Notes under the pieces: model-generated
Told to the model about the DNA's origin: nothing
What the model saw: only the letters and a program-made list of their open reading frames with translations
Databases searched by the model: none
Made by a program: the position numbers and the translations under genes
Part shown: positions 26,280-34,943 of the stretch, piece after piece
How positions within the stretch are numbered: the first letter of the stretch is position 1
Layout of the letters: every line of letters begins with the position of its first letter
Source: Pullilachnospira sp963929535
GTDB taxonomy: Bacteria; Bacillota; Clostridia; Lachnospirales; Lachnospiraceae
Length of the DNA stretch: 64,000 nt
Assembly: GCA_963929535.1 (NCBI GenBank)
Contig: CAWVIZ010000003.1
Coordinates: forward strand, 1 to 64,000
Direction: 5' to 3'

Positions 26280-27422
26280 ATGAAAGCAGACAGACTGACA
26301 ACCTCACAGAATCGAAAACACAAAAAGCGCCTGAGGCTGCTTATTTTTTTTCTTCTGATTCTTCTGGCCGGGGCTGCCTATCTGTATTACGCAATGGTCT
26401 ACCGGACCAGCAGCGAACCGGAAGCCACCAAGGACAGCACCCATGCCGATGCTCTTTATTCACTGGAAAGCCGTATGAAACTGCTCCATCTGACTCCGGA
26501 GGTGCGCAGAGCCGCCTTCAACGGCCGCGCGGCAGAGCTCGACTACGGAACCTACGTGGTTCCCGGTCTGGAGCACACCAAAACCCAGGTATTTGGGGAA
26601 AAGGGCACATACGATATCTGTACCTCCATGACTCCCCAGGGGCTTGCCGTGACGGAAGATTATCTCTTTGTCAGCTCCTACTGCCAGACAAAAACACATA
26701 ATTCTGTCATTTATGTTATTGATAAAAAATCCCATGAATTTATAAAAGAAATCGTTCTGCGGAACAAATCCCATGTGGGCGGGCTGGCTTATGATCCCAT
26801 TCACAATAATCTCTGGATCGCCGGAATGTCCCGGGGCCTGGCGCAGGTGAACGCCATCTCTCTGGCACAGCTGGAGGAATACTCCTTTGAGGACGAATAC
26901 CTGCCGATCGTTTATTCCCAGTCCTATGATCTGTACGCGATCTCCCGGAATTCCTTCCTCACTTACCACAATAACGCCCTGTATATCGGGTATTACACGG
27001 AGAATACCGCCAGTGTGCTGGAAGAGTATGCCATTGCCGAGGACGGAACGCTGGTGACCCAGTCGACGCAGGAGACCATGATGCTGACAGAAGCTCCCAT
27101 CGCGCTGCCGTCAGATATCCGGATCATCGCCAAGCGGGCTCAGGGAGTCGCGTTCTATGAAGATAAGCTTCTGCTTTCCCACTCCTACGGTCCCCTGCCC
27201 TCTTCCCTGCAGGTCTTTGACAATTCCAGTTCCATCCGGAAGCTGCTGGAGGAGGATTCCGCACTGAACACCATCCGCTTTCCCAATAAGCTGGAACAGA
27301 TCTATGTGGACGGAAAAGATCTGTATGTACTTTTCGAATCGGCGGCTTACGGTCAGCGGGCCACATCTCTGATCCGGATGGACCGCATCCTGAAGCTGGA
27401 TCTGGATACGCTTCTCTCTTAA
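26280..27422 (+). CDS. Membrane-anchored extracytoplasmic protein, beta-propeller-like
   Basis: 380 residues. A basic N-terminus and one transmembrane helix (about 19-42) anchor it with the bulk outside. The exterior part has repeated units such as TPQGLAVTEDYLFVSSY and VGGLAYDPIHNNLWIAG, each strand-loop-strand, which suggests a YncE/SMP-30-type beta-propeller. The ATG at 26280 follows AAAGGAGC; a TTG 21 nt earlier is a poorer start. The function is unknown. Its 3' end overlaps the convergent DUF3783 gene by 4 nt. Confidence 0.8.
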   Translation: MKADRLTTSQNRKHKKRLRLLIFFLLILLAGAAYLYYAMVYRTSSEPEATKDSTHADALYSLESRMKLLHLTPEVRRAAFNGRAAELDYGTYVVPGLEHTKTQVFGEKGTYDICTSMTPQGLAVTEDYLFVSSYCQTKTHNSVIYVIDKKSHEFIKEIVLRNKSHVGGLAYDPIHNNLWIAGMSRGLAQVNAISLAQLEEYSFEDEYLPIVYSQSYDLYAISRNSFLTYHNNALYIGYYTENTASVLEEYAIAEDGTLVTQSTQETMMLTEAPIALPSDIRIIAKRAQGVAFYEDKLLLSHSYGPLPSSLQVFDNSSSIRKLLEEDSALNTIRFPNKLEQIYVDGKDLYVLFESAAYGQRATSLIRMDRILKLDLDTLLS

Positions 27423-27811
27423 AGCGCAGATCCGCTTTCATATGCGGCATGTTCCCGGACAAGCTCCCCATACAGCTTCCGGCAGTCCCAGAACCTGTTC
27501 TGGGGAGTAATCACCGCTTTATAATCAATCCTGGCCAATCCTGCCTTCCGGAAGGCTCTGATCACCTGATCCACTCTTCCGGAAGACAGCCAGGCCATCA
27601 CCATCATCTCCTCCGTAATCTCTTCCGGCTTTTCGCCGGTTGTCTCCTGTACCGGCAAAATCTCCGGGTCTCCCGCCAGAAATCCCACCGGCTGGCAGTA
27701 TTCCTCCGGCTGTACCACTTTTATCCGCAGTTTCAGCGGAAGCAGTGCTTTCCGGATCTTGTTCAGACGTGTCTTATCTTCAATATGAAACAGCAATATG
27801 GTTTCTCTCAT
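27419..27811 (-). CDS. DUF3783-family protein
   Basis: 130 residues. The N-terminus ETILLFHIEDKTRLNKIRKALLPLKLRIKVV and the C-terminal block IRAFRKAGLARIDYKAVITPQNRFW match DUF3783, a small Firmicutes family with no known activity. No membrane segment. Convergent with the gene before it. Confidence 0.85.
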   Translation of the reverse strand: MRETILLFHIEDKTRLNKIRKALLPLKLRIKVVQPEEYCQPVGFLAGDPEILPVQETTGEKPEEITEEMMVMAWLSSGRVDQVIRAFRKAGLARIDYKAVITPQNRFWDCRKLYGELVREHAAYESGSAL

Positions 27812-27924
27812 GCATCTTCCCCTCCTGTTTTATATGCTGCTTATTCCATGTGTCATACCCATTCCCGGCCCTGTCGGCAGATTCGGCTATTTGCTGCGGA
27901 TGCCGGCCATCCCGGCCATTACCT

Positions 27925-28070
27925 GAATTGCAGCAATTCAGCCTTCCGGCTTCACTGTCACAAAAGCATGCACACAGGCTGCGATCTCCGCAGCCTGGCG
28001 CCTGCAGGCCTCATGATCCCGCTGCAAATGCAGCGGAACATCTCGCGGGACAATTGAAGGCTGTTACCCA
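27925..28070. repeat. Dispersed palindromic repeat, second full copy
   Basis: Aligns with the copy at 26,045 over its whole length (about 85% by eye). The inner hairpin is CCGCTGC-AAAT-GCAGCGG here and CACGCTGC/GCAGCGTG there, with changes on both arms that keep pairing. The outer arms read ATTCAGCCTTC and GAAGGCTGT. It lies between two genes and separates their transcripts. Confidence 0.75.
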
Positions 28071-28202
28071 GAATTATACCACATCGCAAATTTCCGTTGT
28101 ACTTTTTCTTTTGCCGTGCTACCATAAAATCAAAGCCCCGCCGCCAGCAGCGGGACCTCACATCGGCAGCGCTGCCGGACAGCGGGAAGGAAGGTGAATT
28201 CT

Positions 28203-28793
28203 ATGGCTACTTATGTATTTCTGGGAGACAGTATTACAGATGCAGATCATCTTTTCGAACCCACGGGCCTGGGTACGGGATTTGTGGCCCAGATCGCAGC
28301 GGACCGGCGCATGCAAAGCCATACAGTGCGGAATATGGGACATGACGGATTTACCTCTGAACAGATCTATCGGAAGCTCCTCCGGGATGGAGTTCCAGGA
28401 ACTCCTGCCGTGGTCACTCTGCTGGCCGGTGTCAATGATATTCCGGTGGAGGTATACACCAGCCATCACCGGATCCCGGAGGAATTTACTGCCTATTATG
28501 AGGGAATTCTGGAATATCTCTCTTCCAGGACTGATGCGCGGCTGGCGGTCCTGGAGCCTTTTCTTTTTGACTGGCCGCTGGAATATAAAAACTGGCATCC
28601 CTACATCCAGGAGGAAAGCCGTATCATCCAACAGGCCGCCCGGCGCTTTGGCGCCTGCTTTATCCCCACAGACACCCTGCTGCGCCGGGAAGGGGAACGG
28701 CTGGGTCTTGACGAGATCACCGTGGATGGTATCCATCTCACTCCCCGGGGCAACCAGATACTGGCGGATCTGTGGCTGGAGGCTATGACTTAG
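28203..28793 (+). CDS. SGNH/GDSL-family hydrolase
   Basis: 196-residue esterase-like protein. Block I is FLGDSITDAD (catalytic Ser), block III LLAGVNDIP (oxyanion Asn), and block V DGIHLTPRG (catalytic Asp/His). It has no signal peptide, so it is cytoplasmic. Substrates of such small SGNH enzymes are acyl or acetyl esters of sugars or lipids; not decidable here. The ATG at 28203 follows AAGGAAGGTG and is preferred over an upstream GTG. It converges on, and overlaps by 11 nt, the SASP-like gene. Confidence 0.92.
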   Translation: MATYVFLGDSITDADHLFEPTGLGTGFVAQIAADRRMQSHTVRNMGHDGFTSEQIYRKLLRDGVPGTPAVVTLLAGVNDIPVEVYTSHHRIPEEFTAYYEGILEYLSSRTDARLAVLEPFLFDWPLEYKNWHPYIQEESRIIQQAARRFGACFIPTDTLLRREGERLGLDEITVDGIHLTPRGNQILADLWLEAMT

Positions 28794-28971
28794 CCTGTTG
28801 TTCTTTTCGCTTCCTCTTTGTCACCAGCCCGCCGATCCGCCCTGTTTCCTTGGCAGAGAGAGTTTTCCATCCCTCCTCCATCACCCGGTCCAGAAGCCCC
28901 AGCTCCTCCGCGATCTCATATTTCATCCGCTCCTCCCGGGTCAGTTCCTGCAAATTTACTTTTTTCTCCAT
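28783..28971 (-). CDS. Alpha/beta-type small acid-soluble spore protein (SASP)-like
   Basis: 62 residues with MKYEIAEELGLLDRV and GRIGGLVTKRKRK, the two conserved blocks of alpha/beta SASPs (family forms KYEIA-ELG and GG-MTKR). These proteins coat spore DNA. The spacing between blocks is shorter and Lys-rich, so it is a divergent member. The start at 28971 follows AAGGAG that lies in a hairpin arm; a longer frame starting at 29034 is possible but would translate the hairpin. A GTATA-17-CATACTC element upstream resembles a forespore (SigF/SigG) promoter. Confidence 0.75.
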   Translation of the reverse strand: MEKKVNLQELTREERMKYEIAEELGLLDRVMEEGWKTLSAKETGRIGGLVTKRKRKEQQAKS

Positions 28972-29026
28972 AAAAAAGTCACACTCCTTTTCTTTTGGAG
29001 TATGACCTTTTTTTTGTTCTTTATAC
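28972..29026. promoter_or_regulatory. Bidirectional hairpin overlapping a sporulation-type promoter and the SASP ribosome binding site
   Basis: GTCACACTCC (28978-28987) pairs with GGAGTATGAC (28997-29006), flanked by A-tract and T-tract, so it can terminate in both directions. On the minus strand the second arm carries the GGAG of the SASP gene. The first arm carries CATACTC, a plausible -10 for SigG/SigF with GTATA 17 nt upstream (29022-29026). Confidence 0.5.
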
Positions 29027-29094
29027 TTTTTCATTCATGGATCTTCCTATTCATCCCGCCGTCCGCCGAAACCCGGCGGGCTCTGTCCGGCTGC

Positions 29095-29277
29095 TTACTT
29101 GGGGATTATGATCGCCGCAACGATATATGCCAGAATTCCTGATCCTCCCAGACAGGAAAACAGTACCCATGCCAGCCGCACCAGCGTAGGATCAATGTTG
29201 AAGTATTCCCCGATCCCGCCGCACACGCCGCAGATCATATAATTGGTAGACGAACGATACAGCCTCTTATTTTCCAT
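29095..29277 (-). CDS. PspC-domain membrane protein
   Basis: 60 residues: an N-terminal NKRLYRSSTNYMICGVCGGIGEYFNIDPTLVRLAW block diagnostic of PspC, then a C-terminal transmembrane helix. PspC proteins belong to envelope-stress systems. The start at 29277 follows GGAGGTG. It is the last gene of the PadR / DUF1700 / DUF4097 group, 50 nt after the previous gene, matching a recurring Firmicutes envelope-stress arrangement. Confidence 0.93.
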   Translation of the reverse strand: MENKRLYRSSTNYMICGVCGGIGEYFNIDPTLVRLAWVLFSCLGGSGILAYIVAAIIIPK

Positions 29278-29327
29278 ATTTTCCACCTCCATGCATTTGT
29301 TGACAGTTTAACAGTTCAAGTGCTCCT

Positions 29328-30173
29328 CTATTCCGTAAATGTTATCGTGATCTCTCCCACTTTGCAGGTGGCCTCCACCTTGCGCCCGGCGTTTTGATTT
29401 ATCTCATGCTCTCCAGGCATATCTCCTGAAAAATCACCGAAATCCAGACTTCCCACTCCCAGCTTTCCATCCAGACTGTAATCTTCCTGACGGCCGGACA
29501 GCACCACGTCCATGGAACCTACGCCCGTCTCCAATTCTGTCTTTTCACAGTCCAGATAGTCCAGCGCCACAGCCCCGGTACTTACCTCCCAGGAGCTTTT
29601 CTTTGCCCGGATCCTTCCCTGTACGTCCATGTCTCCGGCTCCGATCTCAGCGGAAATCTCATCGGCCCGCAGACCGTCCGAGTTAAACTCTGCCGCTCCC
29701 AGATCCAGTTCCACCTTATCGAAAGTCAGATCCCGGGGAATATAAAGCTTTACGGCTTTGGCATTTTTTCTGAATAAGCCCCTGCCTTTCTGTTCAATGA
29801 AAAGCTCAGAGCCGTCCTGTTCCGCCTGGATCCTGCTGTCCTTCTGGTAAATGTAAACCTGCACGGTATCTCCATCGTACTGTTCCGTCTCAACGGCTCC
29901 GGCGTCCATTTCAATCTTCAGTCTGTCGATATCCTGGAACTCCAGCTCAGTCCAGTCCGCAGGCAGCAGCTCCATCACGTCCAGATCTGCCAGCTCCTCC
30001 AGCTGACTGTCCTCTGTATCTTCCCAAGGGAAAAAATGTGGAATGTTCACCTGCAGAGAATCCCAGAACTGGGCAGTGGACACCCCCAGAACCAAACCCG
30101 CGATCAAAAATACCACTCCCAGTGCTCCGCAGATTCCGCTGACCATCAGCAGGATTTTTGAAAGTCTCTTCAT
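29328..30173 (-). CDS. DUF4097-type beta-helical envelope protein
   Basis: 281 residues. One N-terminal transmembrane helix (about 8-30), a linker, then repeated short strand units rich in alternating hydrophobic residues (FDKVELDLGAAEFNSDGL, DEISAEIGAGDMDVQG, LETGVGSMDVVLSG). That is the DUF4097/LiaG-like adhesin-type beta-helix, outside the membrane. It overlaps the preceding DUF1700 gene by 4 nt, so the two are coupled. Confidence 0.9.
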   Translation of the reverse strand: MKRLSKILLMVSGICGALGVVFLIAGLVLGVSTAQFWDSLQVNIPHFFPWEDTEDSQLEELADLDVMELLPADWTELEFQDIDRLKIEMDAGAVETEQYDGDTVQVYIYQKDSRIQAEQDGSELFIEQKGRGLFRKNAKAVKLYIPRDLTFDKVELDLGAAEFNSDGLRADEISAEIGAGDMDVQGRIRAKKSSWEVSTGAVALDYLDCEKTELETGVGSMDVVLSGRQEDYSLDGKLGVGSLDFGDFSGDMPGEHEINQNAGRKVEATCKVGEITITFTE

Positions 30174-31231
30174 TTGCCGTCGCCTCCTCTCCCCCTATGG
30201 GCTATCCTGGAAATAAAATTCAGCACTGCCCTCGCTACCCTGGGAATAAGCCGGAATGCCAGCCAGATAAACAGCAGCAGGAACAAAAGCCCCAGAGCGG
30301 TAAAGATCAGGCCTCCTCCCATACTGATCATAGCCGATGCCGGAGAGTGGATCAACTGGATGAGACCTTTTACAAACAGGATGATCCCACCCAACAGCAG
30401 CCCGCCTCCTCCGAAAACACAAGCCAGGATCAGTCCCAGGAGACCGCCCAGCAGGCCCAGCACTCCGCCCAGCAGACCTCCGCCCAGCCCCAGGATCACC
30501 GGAAGGGCAAAGACTGCCAGAATGATCAGAAGCGCCCATCCTCCAGCTCCTCTTCGTCTCTGGGGAGCCTCAGGCCCGTAGTATCTGGTTCCTCCCGGAG
30601 GCGGTGTCTGGCCCTGTCCGCTGTCCCCGGCCTGATCCCTCTGTTCTCCGGAGAAGCCCGACGTACCGTTCCATCCGCGCTCACTGCCGTTATCCGTATT
30701 ATGTGTACTTCCGCTCCATCCATTCCCGCCGGGATCAGCTGTATTCTTATCCCGGGTCCGGGAAGCATTATCCATTCCATCGCGGTTTTGCCTTTCCCGG
30801 CTCTGGGCATCCTCTGTCCGGTCCGCTGTATTCTGTGTTCCGGCTCCCCACACACTGTCCTCCCGGCCATCGCCTGTTGCAGCCCCTCCATTTCTCAGTC
30901 TGCTGTACCAGGAGTCTCTCCTTCTTTGGCTGCCGCTGTTATTTCCACCCTGCACCCGCTCTGTACTGGGATAACTGGGTTTTCTCTCCCCGGCGCTGTC
31001 CCGGTATCCGTTTTCTGTGAACTCCCCCCGGTTCTGGCCATCCTCCAGATTCGCCCGGATGATTCCGGCCACCTTCCCCGGGCTCCCCAGTTCCTGAATC
31101 ACCTGCGCCTCGTTCTCCGGACCGGCCTCGTCAAAATAATCATTATAATATCTGACCGCTTCCTCCCGCTCGTTTTCCGGAAGCCCGGTCAGAAGCCTGG
31201 CCAACTGGGCCATAAATTCTTCACGCCTCAT
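30170..31231 (-). CDS. DUF1700/HAAS-domain membrane protein with long polar linker
   Basis: 353 residues. The N-terminal HAAS-like helical domain (about 1-60) reads RREEFMAQLARLLTGLPENEREEAVRYYNDYFDEAG. A long Gly/Asn/Arg/Ser-rich disordered region follows (about 65-225). At least three transmembrane helices lie between 230 and 330. HAAS domains are thought to sense or sort membrane signals, and are usually encoded behind a PadR regulator as here. The unusually long linker is the main oddity. Confidence 0.9.
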   Translation of the reverse strand: MRREEFMAQLARLLTGLPENEREEAVRYYNDYFDEAGPENEAQVIQELGSPGKVAGIIRANLEDGQNRGEFTENGYRDSAGERKPSYPSTERVQGGNNSGSQRRRDSWYSRLRNGGAATGDGREDSVWGAGTQNTADRTEDAQSRERQNRDGMDNASRTRDKNTADPGGNGWSGSTHNTDNGSERGWNGTSGFSGEQRDQAGDSGQGQTPPPGGTRYYGPEAPQRRRGAGGWALLIILAVFALPVILGLGGGLLGGVLGLLGGLLGLILACVFGGGGLLLGGIILFVKGLIQLIHSPASAMISMGGGLIFTALGLLFLLLFIWLAFRLIPRVARAVLNFISRIAHRGRGGDGK

Positions 31232-31234
31232 CCT

Positions 31235-31552
31235 CTATATCCTCCCCTCAAACAACTGCGTGATCCTGGACGAATAATTCTGCCACTCTGCCTTATATAA
31301 CTGCAGCTGGGCATTCCCCCGGTCCGTCAGCTTATAATATCTCCTGTTCCTTCCTGCGAACTCCATATCATAGACCATCAGGCAGTCATCCTTCTGCAGC
31401 CTCCGCAGCACCGGATACAGGGTGGATTCTGAGATGTCGATCACCTGGCGGACATCTTGGGTGATCTTGTAACCATATGTTCCTTCCTTCTCCTTGGACA
31501 CCACCGCCAGAACAATGGCATCCAGAAGGGCCGAACCTGTGTTAAATACCAT
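31235..31552 (-). CDS. PadR-family transcriptional regulator
   Basis: 105-residue winged-helix regulator: ALLDAIVLAVVSKEKEGTYGYKI, then the recognition part ISESTLYPVLRRLQKDDCL, and a short C-terminal dimerisation helix. The first gene of the operon, 3 nt before the DUF1700 gene. PadR proteins usually repress their own operon in response to envelope stress or small ligands; the inverted repeats near the promoter fit that. Confidence 0.95.
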   Translation of the reverse strand: MVFNTGSALLDAIVLAVVSKEKEGTYGYKITQDVRQVIDISESTLYPVLRRLQKDDCLMVYDMEFAGRNRRYYKLTDRGNAQLQLYKAEWQNYSSRITQLFEGRI

Positions 31553-31706
31553 GATCTCACCTTCCCTGACTTTTTGTTTTCCCTTTCGCTGAGCGGCTGA
31601 ACTGCTGCGCTGACCGACCGCGGACGGGATTTCTGGTTGCTCTGTTTCTGTTTCCTCCGGGAATCAAAGTCCCGCAGCAAGCTGCATGGGCTGTGATCCC
31701 ATTATC

Positions 31707-31774
31707 ATAGTATTATACGTTCCGCAATACTATTTTATATTTAATACTATATGCCATATAATATTGTATGTCAA
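31707..31774 (-). promoter_or_regulatory. Promoter and likely PadR operator
   Basis: On the minus strand: TTGACA (31769-31774), 17 nt, TATAGT (31746-31751). Just downstream, ATAGTATT (31707-31714) and AATACTAT (31726-31733) form an inverted repeat placed where a repressor would block elongation. The leader before the PadR gene is about 185 nt. Confidence 0.65.
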
Positions 31775-31990
31775 TCAGGTTCCAGATATCTTAAATGATT
31801 CTTAAGAATTTAAAACCCTTTGACAAGCAGAGATTCTTCTATTATCATGAAGATACAAATCTTTTCAAATCCAATATAATAATCTTTTCACTTATCTCAC
31901 CTGTTTCTGTGTTTTCCACTGGCATCCCATGCATAAAGAATATAGAGCAGAAAATTTGCGCATACTATAACTGTATCAGGAGGAATCATT

Positions 31991-32095
31991 ATGAAGATTT
32001 TATTGTTTCTTTTTTTTCTTGTTTATCTGGCATTTATATGGGTGCTCTGCCGGGCTTGCACACTGGCGGAGGAGGAAGAAGATTTTGATGAGTGA
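31991..32095 (+). CDS. Short single-pass membrane peptide
   Basis: 34 codons encoding one hydrophobic helix (KILLFLFFLVYLAFIWVL), two Cys, and an acidic tail of five Glu and two Asp (with one Phe). AGGAGGAATCATT gives a strong ribosome binding site. No family recognised. The helix-plus-acidic-tail design is like many small membrane regulators. It is isolated between the PadR promoter and an ABC-transporter remnant. Confidence 0.5.
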   Translation: MKILLFLFFLVYLAFIWVLCRACTLAEEEEDFDE

Positions 32096-32374
32096 GCTCT
32101 GCGCCCAATGACTGGTCTTCCCAATTCCCCCTTTTTCCGTCGACGCTTTCCGGGAAAGCCGGCAGGCCTGTTTCATCTGGCTGAATTTCTCAATGCTCTT
32201 CTGCAATAGGTCTGGGGAACTTTGCAGGTACGGATGATTACCTGCTTGCGAGGCTTTTTCAGAGAAGGTATGCGCCGCTATGCCGCAGATTATGAGTCTA
32301 TATGATAAGAACGGACGGAAAATGGGGATGTTTTATCTGGAAAACGTCATGTGGAAATGTAAAATTCGTCTTTT

Positions 32375-32814
32375 CTATCCGGTATAATACTGAGCCTGTG
32401 CGTGCCAAAGTTGGGCGTACTTACCGTTTTCATCGGCAACCAAGTCTTCATGTCTGCCCTTCTGAACAATTTTTCCCTGGTCAAATACAGCAATCTCATC
32501 GCAGAATTTGCAGGAAGACAGACGATGGCTGATATAGAGCGCCGTCTTGTCACCGACAATGTCGTTGAACCTGCTGTAAATCTCCGCTTCGGCGATTGGA
32601 TCAAGGGCAGCCGTAGGTTCGTCCAGGATGATAAAGGGAGAGTCCTTATAGAGCGCGCGGGCAATGACAATTTTCTGTGCCTCGCCGCCGGATAACTCCA
32701 CGCCGTTTTCGGTGAAGTCCTTATACAGCTGCGTGTTCAGTCCGTCGGGCAGCGTAGCCAGCCGGTCACTAAAACCCGCATCCGTCAGAGCTTTCCGGAC
32801 TCTGTCTTCGTCAT
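32375..32814 (-). pseudogene. 3' fragment of an ABC exporter (permease-ATPase) gene
   Basis: The frame encodes the C-terminal part of an ABC ATPase: FTENGVELSGGEAQK signature, FIILDEPTAALDP Walker B and YISHRLSS H-loop, ending normally at 32375. The Walker A and transmembrane parts are missing. Homology stops at about 32,814, where mobile-element repeats begin. It is a truncated remnant of an antibiotic/peptide-type exporter. Confidence 0.85.
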
Positions 32815-32817
32815 ATT

Positions 32818-32950
32818 AGCGTCGGGTTAAAATAACCATCCAGTGTCAGGCTAAAATAGCCAATCCTAGTCAAATTAAAAAAGCCATTACATACAGGTCT
32901 TCATCCTCTTATACTGATGATAAGCCAATGCATCAGAAAAGGAGGATTTA
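32818..32950. mobile_element. IS terminal region with three iterated repeats (IS21-like remnant)
   Basis: Three units of the type GTC-GG-TAAAATA-CCA occur at about 32822, 32846 and 32870, spaced about 24 nt, directly at the break point of the ABC fragment. Multiple short terminal repeats are a hallmark of IS21-family ends. Confidence 0.55.
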
Positions 32951-33081
32951 TGCACGAAGATGCTACATGTAATGACTTACAAAAAATCATAACACAAGCA
33001 ATCAACGAAATAAAGCAGGAACAAGGCGAAAATTTCAACCTTGCCAAAATTAATCTTGCAGAATGCAGATTGTCGGGCTAA
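32950..33081 (+). pseudogene. N-terminal fragment of a transposase (IS21-like)
   Basis: 43 codons. A start with AAAGGAGG upstream leads into a helical N-terminus ending NFNLAKINLAE. In IS21-type transposases this is followed by a helix-turn-helix; here the frame breaks off at a second element end. Probably the first part of an IstA-type gene cut by a later insertion. Family assignment is by resemblance only. Confidence 0.5.
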
Positions 33082-33223
33082 ACGGACACCTGTGCCATAT
33101 TCGGCGGACAGTCTGAGACATAATTAGCGGACAAGTAGGGACACATTAACCGGACAATAGATCTTCAGATATAATAAGTGCATCTCCTTAAAATGGAGAA
33201 ATATTATATCTGGAGGTCCTACT
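33082..33223. mobile_element. Left end of a second IS21-like element
   Basis: Non-coding. Repeated CGGACA-type units (CGGACACCTG, GCGGACAGTC, GCGGACAAGT, CCGGACAATA) precede the istA gene by about 50-140 bp. These are consistent with multiple transposase binding sites of an IS21 end. Confidence 0.5.
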
Positions 33224-34159
33224 ATGGATTACAAAAAAGTACTAAGGCTTCACTTTGTGAACCATCTCAGCTGCCGTGAAATCGCCGAAAGCTGCGGTGA
33301 CTGCAGCAAAACAACCGTAAACGAGTTCCTGAAGCGTTTCAGAGAGAATCCGGAACTCTCATACCCTTTACCGGTAGATGTCACGAATGAATACATTGAG
33401 AGTATTCTCTATAAAAAGCCTGGTGTATCAGCAAACCAGCTTCTCTATCGGGATTTTAACAAGGAAGCTGTCTACAAGGCTTTAGCCCGCAAAGGGGAGA
33501 CCCTGAAACATCTATGGCAGAAATACAATGCCATAGGTATCGTAGACGGGAAGAAACCTATGAGTTATCGCCAATACTGCAGGCGTTACAGCGAATGGGC
33601 TGATTCCAAACAGCTGACCTTCCACATCCAGCGTTATCCCGGTGTCAATCTCGAACTGGACTATGCGGGGAAGCAGCTCTATCTGCATAACCGCCGGAAC
33701 CCGGATGAGACCACAAAGGTCACGATCTTTATCGCTGCCCTCACCTACAGTGATTACTTTTACGCTGAAGGAATGACCGAATGCGATATCCGGAACTGGA
33801 TCCGGGTCAATAATAATGCTCTGACCTATTTTGGCGGCGTGACACCAACGATCACCCCGGATAATTGCAAAGTAGCAGTTGCCCGGAACAAGGACTGGAT
33901 CAGCCCTGTCTTGAATAAAGATTTCCAGGCATGGGCAGAACATAACAATACGGTTTTAACCCCTGCCAAAGTGAAATCCCCCCGCTGGAAACCAGTTGTG
34001 GAAGGCCACGTAAAGATCATTACCATGCACATCCTCATGGATATGGAAGATATGGTCTTTTATTCGCTGGATGATTTAAACCGTGTCCTGATGGAAAAGG
34101 TGGATGCCGAAAGTAAGCGCTTTATAACCAACCGGATAGTCAAACTTCAACTTTTGTGA
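33224..34159 (+). pseudogene. IS21-family transposase IstA, truncated
   Basis: 311 residues. An N-terminal helix-turn-helix (LSCREIAESCGDCSKTTVNEFL) is followed by the DDE integrase core (LELDYAGKQLYL for the first Asp, TPDNCKVAV for the second, WKPVVEGHVKI for the Glu region). The final residues diverge (FITNRIVKLQLL) and the ORF stops about 100-200 residues short of typical IstA. The helper ATPase gene istB is absent, so the element is dead. Confidence 0.85.
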
Positions 34160-34581
34160 GATACTTCAGATACTTGGTGATTATTATGGCGTGGCAGAGC
34201 CACCTGTCCGACAAAGTCAGAGCCATAGTTCCGATGGTACAGAGCCACTTTGATTTTGCTTGATTGCCTTAGACTTGCTGGGACAATGCTTGTCAAGGCC
34301 GGAGCCGCTATAGCGGGGCGTTAGCCGCCTTTACAAGCATTGTTCCAGTAAGTAATCTGTTGAAAACAAAATCATGTATTTTGACTGGCTCTCATTCTCC
34401 GGAATGGTGGCTCTCAAAATCCGGTTCGATGGCTCAAAGCGAGCCGGTATAATCATACTTGGAGTAATTCACTTCCTATCCGGTTCTCGGGATTGCAAAA
34501 GCTACGCTTCAATCTCATATCTTTGGTCGCTGCTGCTGTACCTGGTTACTCCAAAATCTCACATTGGAGGAGATGAATCAA
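34160..34581. mobile_element. Non-coding IS remnant with inverted repeats
   Basis: No gene. It contains repeated CAGAGCCA units at 34,195-34,250 facing GGCTCTC units at 34,385-34,435. A strong inverted repeat GGGACAATGCTTGT / ACAAGCATTGTTCC spans 34,279-34,347. These look like ends of one or two IS elements pushed together upstream of the IS66 genes. Confidence 0.5.
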
Positions 34582-34938
34582 ATGAGTACAACTTCAAATG
34601 ATGAACATTGGTTAAATCTGATCACCCAGTGCAGATCCAGCGGGCTTACCGACCGCCAATGGTGCATAGAAAACGGGATCCCTGTCAGCACATTTTACTA
34701 TCACGTCCGGGCTTTACGCAAAAAAGCCTGTAAGGTTCCGGAAGCAGTGGATGCTGCCGCACAGAAACAGGAAGTTGTCCAGATCTCACTCTGGGAAAAG
34801 GAACAGCATTCAGATACCGTAGCTTTCCATACGCCCTCGATCTGTCTGGAAATGCAGGGCATCCGTATCGAGATCCATGAACAGGCCGGGGCGGATGTGA
34901 TCCGGAATACTCTTCTTGCCCTGCGGCAGCTTTGTTAG
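34582..34938 (+). CDS. IS66-family accessory protein TnpA (left copy)
   Basis: 118 residues. It matches the IS66 OrfA/TnpA type: WLNLITQCRSSGLTDRQWCIENGIPVSTFYYHVR helix-turn-helix N-terminus and a C-terminal part with ICLEMQGIRIEIHEQAGAD. GGAGGAG lies about 10 nt upstream. The next gene, tnpB, begins 6 nt after its stop. Intact, but its element has lost tnpC. Confidence 0.88.
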   Translation: MSTTSNDEHWLNLITQCRSSGLTDRQWCIENGIPVSTFYYHVRALRKKACKVPEAVDAAAQKQEVVQISLWEKEQHSDTVAFHTPSICLEMQGIRIEIHEQAGADVIRNTLLALRQLC

Positions 34939-34943
34939 GTGAA

